A DNA stretch of 64,000 nt, taken from positions 56,968 to 120,967 of the forward strand of contig NZ_QTTA01000023.1 of assembly GCF_003730275.1 (NCBI RefSeq). The letters are read 5' to 3'. The notes under the pieces were generated by a model. It ran no database searches and was not told the origin of the DNA. It saw only the letters and a program-made list of their open reading frames with translations. This DNA is from Brevundimonas halotolerans (GTDB lineage: Bacteria; Pseudomonadota; Alphaproteobacteria; Caulobacterales; Caulobacteraceae). Made by a program: the position numbers and the translations under genes. Positions 34,357-42,431 of this stretch are shown piece after piece (the first letter of the stretch is position 1; the number at the start of each line of letters is the position of its first letter).

Positions 34357-37300
34357 ATGTTCACAGCCATCATCCAAGCGTCGGTCCGGTTCCGCTGGTT
34401 CGTCATTATCGCCGTCAGCCTCGTCGCGGCCCTGGGTCTGTTCGAACTGACCAAACTGCCGATCGACGCGGTGCCCGACATCACCAACCGTCAGGTGCAG
34501 ATCACCACGGTCGCCCCCGCCCTGGCGCCCGAGCAAATCGAGCGCCAGGTCACCTATCCGCTGGAGACGGCCCTGGCCGGCATCCCCGGCCTGACCAGCA
34601 CGCGGTCGCTGTCACGGAACGGCTTCAGCCAGATCACCGCGATCTTCACCGACCAGACCGACATCTACTTCGCCCGCCAGCAGGTCGCCGAACGGCTCGC
34701 CGCCGCGTCGGAGGGTCTGCCCGAAGGCGTGGAGCCCGGCCTGTCGCCGATCACCACGGGCCTGGGCGAGGTGCTGATGTGGACGGTCGATTATGTGCCG
34801 TTCACGACCCAAACCTTGGCCCGACCGGGCCAGCCGGGGTGGCAGGCGGGCGGGGTCTATCTGACGCCCGAAGGCGAACGACTGACCACGCCCCAGCAGC
34901 GAGCGACCTATCTGCGCACGGTCCAGGACTGGATCATCGCGCCGCAGATGCGAACCACATCCGGCCTCGCTGGGGTTGATACGGTCGGCGGCTACGTCAA
35001 GGAATACGCTGTTCGACCCAATGCATCGCAGCTTGCCGCCTATGGCCTTGGCCTTGGCGATCTGGTCGAGGCCGTCGAGCGCGCCAACACCCAGGCCGGC
35101 GCCGGCTACATCCAGCGCGGGGGGGAGGCGCTGGTCGTGCGCACCGACGCCCTGGCGCTGACCATCGACGATCTGGCCCAGGCCCCGGTCGTCAATCGCG
35201 GCGGTCTGGTCGTCCGGGTCGCCGACGTCGCCACGGTCGAGATCGGTCAGGCCCCGCGCCTGGGCGGCGCCAGCCGAGACGGGCACGAAGCGGTTCTCGG
35301 CACGGCCCTGATGATCGCGGGCGGCAACAGCCGGACCGTGGCCCAGGCCGCCGCCGAACGGCTGGCGGAGGTGGACGACAGCCTGCCGCCGGGCATCGTC
35401 GCCGTGCCGGTGCTGAACCGCAGCGAACTGGTCAACTCGACCATCTCGACCGTGGCCCGGAACCTGACCGAGGGGGCGCTTCTGGTCGTGGTCGTGCTGT
35501 TCCTGCTGCTCGGCAACATTCGCGCCGCGACGATCACAGCCCTGATGATCCCGCTGTCCTTCCTGTTCGCCGTCATCGGCATGAACCGGTTCGGCATAAG
35601 CGGAAACCTGATGAGCCTGGGCGCCCTCGACTTCGGCCTGATGGTCGATGGGGCGGTCGTCGTGATCGAGAACACCCTGTTGATCCTGACCCAACGCCGA
35701 GCCGCTGTCGGGCGGATGCTCACCCGGCATGAGCGTCTGGACGTCGCGGTCCAGTCCGCGCGCCAGATGGTCAAGCCCGCCGCCTTCGGCCAGCTAATAA
35801 TCCTGCTCGTGTTTGCGCCGCTGCTGATGCTGGAAGGCGTCGAGGGCAAGACGTTCCAGCCCATGGGCGCCACTGTCATGCTGGCCCTGGTCGGAGCCTT
35901 CATCTTCTCCTTCACCTTCGTGCCCGCCATGACGGCGTTGCTCGTGCGCGATCCCAAGACGGTCCACGTCGATGCCGACGGTCAGGCGGTTGAACACGAG
36001 ACCTGGATTCTGCGCTTCGCCCGCCGGTTCATCCAGCCAGCGATCAAGGCGGCGGTCGCCCGGCCCAAGGTCGTTCTGATCTCGGCCGTCGCCACGCTGG
36101 CAATCGGCGCGGTCTCCTTCATGTCCCTGGGGCGCGAGTTCATCCCGACGCTCGATGAAGGCGACATCGCCATGCAGGCGCTGCGCGTCCCCTCGGCCTC
36201 GCTGGAGCAGTCCCTGGCCATGCAGATGGCTCTGGAGCGCGCCATCAAGGCCCAGCCCGAGGTCGAGACCATGTTCTCGCGCACCGGCACGGCCGAGGCG
36301 GCGGTGGACCCGATGCCGCCCAACATCTCCGACAGCGTGATCGTGCTGAAGGATCGCAAGGACTGGCCCAATCCGAGCCTCGAGAAAGAGGAACTGATCG
36401 AACGGCTGGAGACGGTCGCCGGCCAGCAGATCGGCAACAATTTCGAGTTCAGCCAGCCGATCGAACTGCGGTTCAACGAACTGATCTCGGGCGTCCGCAC
36501 CGACCTCGCCGTCATGGTCTACGGCGACGACTTCGACACGCTCCAGCGCGTGGCGGATCAGGTCGCGACCTCTCTGCGCGAGACCACCGGCTCTGCGGAC
36601 GTGCGGGTGGAACAGGCCTCCGGCCTGCCTACCCTGACCGTCAGCGTCGATCGCACCGCCGCAGCCAGCTACGGGCTGTCCGCCGCCGACGTCAGCGAAG
36701 CGGTCTCGGCCGGGATCGGCGGCGCCGAGGCCGGACGCATCTTCGAGGGCGACCGGCGCTTCGACGTCGTCGTCCGCCTGCCGGATGACGCGCGCAACGA
36801 CCCGGCCGCCCTGGCGGCGCTCCCCATCGTGTCCGACACCGGCGTCATCGTGCCGCTGTCCTCGGTGGCGCGCATTCAGGTCGGTGAGGGCCCCAACCAG
36901 ATCAGCCGCCAGAACGGCAGCCGCCGCATGGTCGTCCAGGCCAATGTGCGCGGTCGCGATCTTGGCGGCTTCGTCACCGACGCCCAGCGGCAGGTCGCGG
37001 AGATCGAACTGCCCGCCGGGGTCTATCTGGACTGGGGCGGCCAGTTCGAGAACCTGAAGCGGGCGGAGCAGCGCTTCGGCCTCGTCATCCCGGTCGTCTT
37101 CGTCCTGATCGGCGTGCTGCTGTTCCTGGCCCTCGGCTCGTTCGCGGAGGCCGGCCTGGTCTTCGCCTGCGTGCCGCTGGCCCTGGTCGGCGGCGCGCTG
37201 GCGCTGCTGCTGCGGGGAATGCCCTTCTCGGTCTCCGCAGCGGTCGGCTTTATCGCCGTCTCCGGCGTGGCGACCCTGAACGGCCTGGTGCTGATGCAGG

Positions 37301-37578
37301 CGATCCGGGAACGACTGACGGCGGGTCTGAGCCCCTACGATGCCGCCATCGAAGGTGCCTCCAGCCGTCTTCGAGCCGTCCTGACCACCGCCTTGGTCGC
37401 CATCGTGGGCTTCATTCCGATGGCGCTGGCTCACGGCGCAGGGGCAGAGGTGCAAAAGCCTCTGGCCACGGTCGTCATCGGCGGCCTGCTGACGGCGACC
37501 ATCCTGACGCTGCTCGTGCTGCCGACGTTCGCGGCCAGGGCAGTCAAGCACCGGGCTTCGGAAGGGATGGAAGATTGA
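34357..37578 (+). CDS. czcA: Heavy-metal RND efflux pump, CzcA/CusA family
   Basis: 1073 residues with the usual twelve membrane helices. N-terminal RWFVIIAVSLVAALGLFELTKLPIDAVPDITNRQVQ matches the heavy-metal RND group. The proton-relay motif DFGLMVDGAVVVIEN (about 426-440) shows the aspartates of divalent-cation members rather than the copper/silver type. GREFIPTLDEGDIA opens the second periplasmic half. It expels Zn, Co, Cd or Ni from periplasm and cytoplasm; the exact metal is not readable. The gene begins 11 bp after czcB and overlaps the next gene. Confidence 0.95.
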   Translation: MFTAIIQASVRFRWFVIIAVSLVAALGLFELTKLPIDAVPDITNRQVQITTVAPALAPEQIERQVTYPLETALAGIPGLTSTRSLSRNGFSQITAIFTDQTDIYFARQQVAERLAAASEGLPEGVEPGLSPITTGLGEVLMWTVDYVPFTTQTLARPGQPGWQAGGVYLTPEGERLTTPQQRATYLRTVQDWIIAPQMRTTSGLAGVDTVGGYVKEYAVRPNASQLAAYGLGLGDLVEAVERANTQAGAGYIQRGGEALVVRTDALALTIDDLAQAPVVNRGGLVVRVADVATVEIGQAPRLGGASRDGHEAVLGTALMIAGGNSRTVAQAAAERLAEVDDSLPPGIVAVPVLNRSELVNSTISTVARNLTEGALLVVVVLFLLLGNIRAATITALMIPLSFLFAVIGMNRFGISGNLMSLGALDFGLMVDGAVVVIENTLLILTQRRAAVGRMLTRHERLDVAVQSARQMVKPAAFGQLIILLVFAPLLMLEGVEGKTFQPMGATVMLALVGAFIFSFTFVPAMTALLVRDPKTVHVDADGQAVEHETWILRFARRFIQPAIKAAVARPKVVLISAVATLAIGAVSFMSLGREFIPTLDEGDIAMQALRVPSASLEQSLAMQMALERAIKAQPEVETMFSRTGTAEAAVDPMPPNISDSVIVLKDRKDWPNPSLEKEELIERLETVAGQQIGNNFEFSQPIELRFNELISGVRTDLAVMVYGDDFDTLQRVADQVATSLRETTGSADVRVEQASGLPTLTVSVDRTAAASYGLSAADVSEAVSAGIGGAEAGRIFEGDRRFDVVVRLPDDARNDPAALAALPIVSDTGVIVPLSSVARIQVGEGPNQISRQNGSRRMVVQANVRGRDLGGFVTDAQRQVAEIELPAGVYLDWGGQFENLKRAEQRFGLVIPVVFVLIGVLLFLALGSFAEAGLVFACVPLALVGGALALLLRGMPFSVSAAVGFIAVSGVATLNGLVLMQAIRERLTAGLSPYDAAIEGASSRLRAVLTTALVAIVGFIPMALAHGAGAEVQKPLATVVIGGLLTATILTLLVLPTFAARAVKHRASEGMED

Positions 37579-38168
37579 CGGCTCGACCCTCGGGAGATCA
37601 TCAGCAGCGACGGACATTGCTGGTGGTCCTTATCCTCAACGCGCTGCTCTTCGTGGGGCTCGGCGCGGGCGGCATCCTCGCCGACTCCAGCGCCCTTCTG
37701 GCCAACGCCGTAGATAACGGGGCGGACTCGGTCGTCTATCTGATCAGCTTTCTCGCGGTTGGCCGCGCCCTGTCCTGGAAGAAGGGCGCGGCGCGCCTAT
37801 CCGGCATTCTGCTGCTGCTGTTCGCCGTCGGGGTGCTGATAGACGTTGGGCGGCGGTGGTGGGTCGGTGCTGAACCGGTCGGCTGGACCATGATGGGGCT
37901 CGCGCTCGTCGCGGCGATTGTGAACTTGATCTGCCTGGTGCTGTTGAGACGGGTCACGTCCGACGACGTCAACATGGATGCGGCGGAGACTTTTAGCCTG
38001 AATGATTTCGCCGCCAATGGCGGCATTCTGGTTGCCGGCGGGCTGGTGTGGTGGCTTGGCCAGGACTGGCCGGACCTTGTTGTCGGACTGATGGTAGCCG
38101 CACTGGCGATCAAGGGCGGCGTGGAAATCTTGCGGAATGCCGGAGGCGAAGGCACCAGGATGCCGTGA
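37575..38168 (+). CDS. Short CDF-like cation transporter
   Basis: 197 residues; TTG start overlapping the czcA stop. Five to six membrane helices with CDF-type metal-site blocks LLANAVDNGADSVVYL (about 40-55) and ETFSLNDFAANGGIL (about 138-152). The usual cytoplasmic C-terminal domain (about 90 residues) is absent, so it is a short CDF variant. It probably moves metal from cytoplasm to periplasm, feeding the Czc pump. The TTG start is assigned mainly because of the coupling overlap. Confidence 0.78.
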   Translation: MTARPSGDHQQRRTLLVVLILNALLFVGLGAGGILADSSALLANAVDNGADSVVYLISFLAVGRALSWKKGAARLSGILLLLFAVGVLIDVGRRWWVGAEPVGWTMMGLALVAAIVNLICLVLLRRVTSDDVNMDAAETFSLNDFAANGGILVAGGLVWWLGQDWPDLVVGLMVAALAIKGGVEILRNAGGEGTRMP

Positions 38169-38245
38169 AGGCTGGCAAATCCCAGGACCACTGTATGGTT
38201 TCTACGAAGCCTGCCCGGCCTCGGGGTCACACCAAGGCTCATCGG

Positions 38246-38578
38246 TTAGACGGCAGTCCTTGGCCCCCACAAGATGACGCTGGCACCGACAAGGCAGATG
38301 CACATCCCCAGAATGTCCCATCGATCTGGTCGCACGCCTTCCGCAACCCACAGCCAGATCACGGCTGCGGCAATGTAGATGCCGCCGTAGGTCGCGTAAC
38401 TACGTCCCGCGTGTTCCGCATCCACCAGTGTGAGGAGGTAGGCGAACACAGCCAGCGAGAGCACACCTGGCAGCACCCACCAGATGGACTTACCCATCTT
38501 CAGCCAGGCCCAGAACGCAAAGCAGCCTGCGATCTCAGCGATTGCTGCCCCGACGAAAGCAAGGATGGATAACTTCAT
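38246..38578 (-). CDS. YnfA/UPF0060 family small membrane protein
   Basis: 110 residues with four membrane helices. Family blocks: [20 protein letters not shown] (about 15-34) and [19 protein letters not shown] (about 59-77). Members are small inner-membrane transporters of the SMR-like fold, some linked to drug or metal tolerance. It runs opposite to the czc genes. Confidence 0.9.
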   Translation of the reverse strand: MKLSILAFVGAAIAEIAGCFAFWAWLKMGKSIWWVLPGVLSLAVFAYLLTLVDAEHAGRSYATYGGIYIAAAVIWLWVAEGVRPDRWDILGMCICLVGASVILWGPRTAV

Positions 38579-38626
38579 AGCCCCTGAGCACTCTCACCAG
38601 CCGTCCATCCAACGGGACGTATCCCT

Positions 38627-38833
38627 TCAGCGGGCACGAGCGAGAGCCCGCGCCATTTCCCTCAGTTCTTCGCGCGTATGTCGCGGGTGCTGGCTCTTCA
38701 CCTCAGCCATCAGCGCCTCCTCCTGAGCCGTGATGGGTGTGTCGTCGTCTTGGGATTCGCCGGAAAAACGACGCGCGGCGCGCACCATGCGTGCCGCGCG
38801 TTCGTCATCGTGCGTCCTATCGTTCTTGGTCAT
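38627..38833 (-). CDS. Small hypothetical protein
   Basis: 68 residues from the ATG at 38833, preceded by GAGGTGG. Highly charged and helical, with no known family (ends HTREELREMARALARAR). It may be a small nucleic-acid- or protein-binding helix. Passenger of the transposon. Confidence 0.5.
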   Translation of the reverse strand: MTKNDRTHDDERAARMVRAARRFSGESQDDDTPITAQEEALMAEVKSQHPRHTREELREMARALARAR

Positions 38834-38876
38834 CACCACCTCGTCTCGGACAGGATAACACGCATACACAGTCCGG

Positions 38877-39065
38877 TCAGGCCGCCCGCGAATACGCCAG
38901 GCGGCGCAGCAGGGAATAGACGGCACCCTCCTTTGTGGGCGATTGCACGCAAGCGCGTCCATCGACTTTACCGATGTAGCGAACCACACCTCCGATGAAC
39001 TCCTGGGCAACGGTCAGCGTCTGGTTTCCCCGACGCAGTTCCATGGTTTCGACGTTGTAGCGCAT
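38877..39065 (-). CDS. Small hypothetical protein
   Basis: 62 residues from the ATG at 39065, which has GAGGAG six bases upstream (a good site). Predicted beta-rich followed by a helix (GGVVRYIGKVDGRACVQSP, then LLRRLAYS). No recognised family. Closest gene to the right terminal repeat. Confidence 0.55.
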   Translation of the reverse strand: MRYNVETMELRRGNQTLTVAQEFIGGVVRYIGKVDGRACVQSPTKEGAVYSLLRRLAYSRAA

Positions 39066-39128
39066 GGCGATCTCCTCTGTTCGCCACACACCGCTCCAAC
39101 CGCAGATCGCGGTTATCAATCCAGAGAT

Positions 39129-39146
39129 TCAAACTGCGTCACCACC
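39129..39146 (-). repeat. Right terminal inverted repeat of transposon
   Basis: tcaaactgcgtcaccacc, exact complement of 29442-29459 over 18 bp. Confidence 0.88.
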
Positions 39147-39154
39147 GCCCGCTG
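39147..39154 (+). repeat. 8-bp target-site duplication, right copy
   Basis: gcccgctg, direct copy of 29434-29441, immediately outside the right terminal repeat. Confidence 0.85.
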
Positions 39155-39205
39155 AGGGATCGACATGCTCATAAGTTCTTCGAGTGTCCACTTCTTCGCC
39201 ATCAT
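39147..39205 (-). pseudogene. 5' part of the gene split by the transposon
   Basis: Codes MMAKKWTLEELMSMSIPQR before running into the target octamer. The start overlaps the stop of the upstream gene (TGATG-type junction). It joins in frame with 29046-29441 when the transposon and one target copy are removed. Confidence 0.8.
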
Positions 39206-39519
39206 GCATTCTCCCCGGCTTCGATCCGACCATACAGCGCGGCGCGGGAAAACAGATTCCCCGGGGCTACACGCGCGCCCTTGGAGATCGGCTTGAAGCC
39301 CTTGGTGGCGAGGATGTCTCTGATCCAGCGTCCGACGTGCTGCTTCTCGGTATCATCGAGCGCGCCGACCTTGGCGGCGATCTCCGCGCCCACTGCCTGA
39401 GCCGGAGGCAGGCCGTGCTTGGCCAGACAAACCAGTTCAACCTGCCAGTCATGATCGAACAGAATCGCCCCCACGGCCTCACCCGTTTTTGTCGCCTTAA
39501 ACTCATCAAATGAAGCCAT
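39202..39519 (-). CDS. Hypothetical protein, first gene of the interrupted operon
   Basis: 105 residues, soluble, unrecognised. The mixed N-terminus (AVGAILFDHDWQVELVCLAK) and helical C-terminus (EKQHVGRWIRDILATKGFKP) suggest a small globular protein. It overlaps the start of the split gene, so it headed a coupled three-gene unit now broken by the transposon, divergent from hsdM 185 bp away. Confidence 0.65.
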   Translation of the reverse strand: MASFDEFKATKTGEAVGAILFDHDWQVELVCLAKHGLPPAQAVGAEIAAKVGALDDTEKQHVGRWIRDILATKGFKPISKGARVAPGNLFSRAALYGRIEAGENA

Positions 39520-39703
39520 TGGGATTCTCCATATAGGAGGCCATGCGCCTCCTTGATCGATGGATATAGGAGGCGCTATGGAGCCTTGTCAAGAAACAAG
39601 GGGGCGTTGTGGCACCTTTTTCGCACTTGCGCGTCTCCGGCCTTGACCCAACGCGCTGCGCCCGATTCAACGGAACGGTGCGCTCCACGCACTGGGGGCT
39701 TCA

Positions 39704-41203
39704 GTGGCTACGCTTATGCAATCGGAACTCGAAACCCATCTTTGGAAGGCGGCGGATATCCTGCGCGGCCACGTCGATGCGGGGAAGTTCAAGGACTACA
39801 TCTTCGCCCTGCTGTTCTACCGGCGACTCTGCGACGTGTGGGACGAGGAGTTCGAGGTTCTGCTGGCCGAGACCGGCGACCGGGAGGAGGCGGCTGATCC
39901 CGAGGAGCACCGGTTCCACGTCCCGCCCCAGCACAACTGGACTGCGGTCAGGAAGAACGCCACCCAGATCGGCCAGCACCTGAACAATGCCTTCGCCGCG
40001 ATTGAAGACGCCAACCTGCGTCTGCGCGGCGTGTTCGGGGATGTGGACTTCGCCAATCAGGAACGCTTCCCCGACGCCCGACTGGAGCGGCTGCTCGCTC
40101 ACTTCGAGAAGCACCGGCTGCGGAACAGCGACGTGCCGCCCGACATGCTGGGCGACGCCTATATGTATCTGATCGAGCAGTTCGCCGAGGGCGCGGGCAA
40201 GAAGGGCGGTGAGTTCTACACCCCCCGTCAGGTCGTAAAGCTGATCGTCGAATGCCTCGATCCTCAGCCGGGCATGTCGATCTACGACCCCACCTGCGGC
40301 TCGGGCGGCATGCTGCTGGAAGCGGTCGAGCACCTGAAGACCAAGGGCCAAGACCCCCGCAGCCTGTCGCTATATGGGCAGGAGAAGGAACTGGACACTT
40401 GGGCCATCGCCCAGATCAACCTGTTCCTACACGACATCAATGACGCCTTCATCGCCAAGGGCGACACGATCCTCGATCCGAAGCGATACGATCCGCGAGC
40501 GGGTGAGTTTCTGCCCGGCGTTGGTGCCTACGACCGGGTGCTCGCCAATCCGCCTTTTTCGTTAAAGGAGTGGGGTCACGAGGTCTGGTCCAACGGCGAT
40601 CCTTTCGGTCGCGACATCTATGGTGTGCCGCCGGGGCAGTATGGCGATCTGGCCTTCGTCCAGCACATGATCGCCTCTCTGAGGGAAGACGGCCTGTTGG
40701 GCGTTGTGGTTCCGCACGGCGTTTTGTTCCGAGGAGGTGCCGAGGGCCGAATCCGCGAAGCCATGCTGAAGGCTGACATAATCGACGCGGTGATCGGGCT
40801 GGCTCCCAACCTATTCTACGGCGCGGGCATCCCGGCTGCGATCCTGATCATCCGCAAGACCAAGCCCGCCGAACGAAAGGGTAAGGTGCTGGTCGTCAAC
40901 GGCGACGCCACCTTCACGCCCGGAAAGGCCCAGAACCATCTGACTGACGCAAATGTGCGGACGATGTCGGACGCTTTCCAAGGCTTCGCGGATGTTGAGA
41001 AGCTGGCGCGCGTGGTGCCGGTCGATGAGATTGCGGCAAACGGGTCGAACCTGAACATCAGTCTCTACGTCAAGACCGGCGCGGACGCGGAAACCGTGGA
41101 TGTGGCCGCCGAGGTAGCCAAGCTTCAAGACCTCATTGCCAAACGTGACGAGGCCGAGGCTGTGATGTTTGGCCATCTAAAGAGGCTTGGCTATGCCGAG
41201 TGA
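39704..41203 (+). CDS. hsdM: Type I restriction-modification DNA methyltransferase subunit
   Basis: 499 residues, GTG start (ATG 12 bp later is possible). The N-terminal helical HsdM domain (LWKAADILRGHVDAGKFKDYI) is followed by the N6-adenine methyltransferase core: AdoMet loop YDPTCGSGGML (about 191-201) and catalytic NPPFS (about 285). It methylates host sites and forms the core of the HsdR2M2S complex. The 3' end overlaps hsdS by 11 bp. Confidence 0.96.
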   Translation: MATLMQSELETHLWKAADILRGHVDAGKFKDYIFALLFYRRLCDVWDEEFEVLLAETGDREEAADPEEHRFHVPPQHNWTAVRKNATQIGQHLNNAFAAIEDANLRLRGVFGDVDFANQERFPDARLERLLAHFEKHRLRNSDVPPDMLGDAYMYLIEQFAEGAGKKGGEFYTPRQVVKLIVECLDPQPGMSIYDPTCGSGGMLLEAVEHLKTKGQDPRSLSLYGQEKELDTWAIAQINLFLHDINDAFIAKGDTILDPKRYDPRAGEFLPGVGAYDRVLANPPFSLKEWGHEVWSNGDPFGRDIYGVPPGQYGDLAFVQHMIASLREDGLLGVVVPHGVLFRGGAEGRIREAMLKADIIDAVIGLAPNLFYGAGIPAAILIIRKTKPAERKGKVLVVNGDATFTPGKAQNHLTDANVRTMSDAFQGFADVEKLARVVPVDEIAANGSNLNISLYVKTGADAETVDVAAEVAKLQDLIAKRDEAEAVMFGHLKRLGYAE

Positions 41204-42431
41204 GGTGCCGGAGGGTTGGAAACAAACGACGCTGGGGGCGGTCGCTGACATCACGCGAGGTGTGAGTTGGCGCGATGAGAATGAAACGAACAAGACAACC
41301 GCTGGCGCGCTGCCCGTCCTTGGCATTCGGAATGTCCAGCAATCTCTAAAGCTCGACGACACAGTCTGGCTAACGGGCCTCTCGCAGAGGTCTGTCGCAA
41401 GCAGCACCGTTCGGCGCGGCGACATCCTTATGGTCGGATCAAATGGCAACCCGGCCCGGATTGGCAACTCTGTTCGTATCGATGTGGCGGGAGTCTACCT
41501 TTACGCCTCGCTGCTGTTCGGCGTCCGCCCTGATGAAGCACAGGCGGACGGCGAGTTTCTCTTTCATCTGATCCGTTCAACAGCCGTCCAAAAGGCGATT
41601 TCGGACACCGTTCAAGGCAGCACAGGTCTCGCAAACCTCAAGATCACCGTCCTGCGTGACACAAGGCTTCTCTTGCCTCCCCTTGAAGAGCAGCGGAGAA
41701 TTGCTGAGGTGCTGCGCTCAGCGTCGGCGACCTGCGAAGCTTCAAACCGCGTGGTCGAGAAATACGGTGCCGTGATCCAGACAGAGATCGATTCTGTTGT
41801 CGCAGAATTAGTCAATGATCCATCGATACCAAAGGTGCACCTTGGCGAGGTGGCAATGGTGAAAGGCGGCAAACGCCTACCGAAGGGGAGCCAATATTCT
41901 GACGATCCAACCGGATTTCGCTACGTTCGCGTCACTGATTGGAATGATCATGAAATCGAACCAGCCCGCGTTCAATGGATACCGAGCGAAACAGCCGCAG
42001 CGATCAGACGCTACACAATATCGTCGGCTGACCTGTTCATTTCAATCGCGGGTTCGATTGGGTTGGTGGCTCTTGTCCCAGCCGAATTGGATGGAGCACA
42101 TCTCACGGAAAACGCTGCCAAGATCGTGCTCCGTGACGATCAGGTGATTGACCGGAACTACTTATTGCTTGCCTTGATGAGTGGCTCGTTGACGGATCAG
42201 ATTAGGCAGCAGAAGGGCGTTGGCGGAGGTGTTCCCAAGCTCGCACTGTTTCGGATCGAGGCATTGGAAATTCCACTACCTTCAATAGACCGACAGCGCG
42301 AGATTGCGGCTTCCTATCGAAGCCTGAAGGCTGCTCGCTCCATTTCCAGTCAAGCATCAAAGGCTGCTGTGAGGGTCTTTGAGACGCTCGCAGCCGACCT
42401 CCTCTCCGGCCGCGTCAGGGTGCCAGCGTGA
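41193..42431 (+). CDS. hsdS: Type I restriction-modification specificity subunit
   Basis: 412 residues from the ATG at 41193 inside the end of hsdM; a TTG 6 bp earlier is less likely. Two target-recognition domains are visible, each opening with PEGWKQTTLGAVADI (about 7-21) and VHLGEVAMVKGGKRLPKGSQ (about 212-231), and each ending in a conserved helix (LPPLEEQRRIAEVL and LPSIDRQREIAASY). It sets the bipartite DNA target, which cannot be read off. HsdS domains are the fastest-varying part of such systems. Confidence 0.93.
   Translation: MPSEVPEGWKQTTLGAVADITRGVSWRDENETNKTTAGALPVLGIRNVQQSLKLDDTVWLTGLSQRSVASSTVRRGDILMVGSNGNPARIGNSVRIDVAGVYLYASLLFGVRPDEAQADGEFLFHLIRSTAVQKAISDTVQGSTGLANLKITVLRDTRLLLPPLEEQRRIAEVLRSASATCEASNRVVEKYGAVIQTEIDSVVAELVNDPSIPKVHLGEVAMVKGGKRLPKGSQYSDDPTGFRYVRVTDWNDHEIEPARVQWIPSETAAAIRRYTISSADLFISIAGSIGLVALVPAELDGAHLTENAAKIVLRDDQVIDRNYLLLALMSGSLTDQIRQQKGVGGGVPKLALFRIEALEIPLPSIDRQREIAASYRSLKAARSISSQASKAAVRVFETLAADLLSGRVRVPA

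Larger units (their letters stand above)
29442..39146. mobile_element. 9.7-kb metal-resistance transposon with IS1-like transposase
   Basis: Bounded by perfect 18-bp inverted repeats (left ggtggtgacgcagtttga at 29442-29459, complement at 39129-39146) and flanked by the direct 8-bp duplication gcccgctg. It carries one transposase near the left end and a passenger block: ArsR regulator, His-rich exported protein, czcC, czcB, czcA, CDF-like protein, YnfA-type protein, and two small proteins. An 8-bp duplication fits IS1/IS1595-group transposition. The element disrupts a small gene on the minus strand and is nested in the tRNA-Lys island. Confidence 0.9.
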
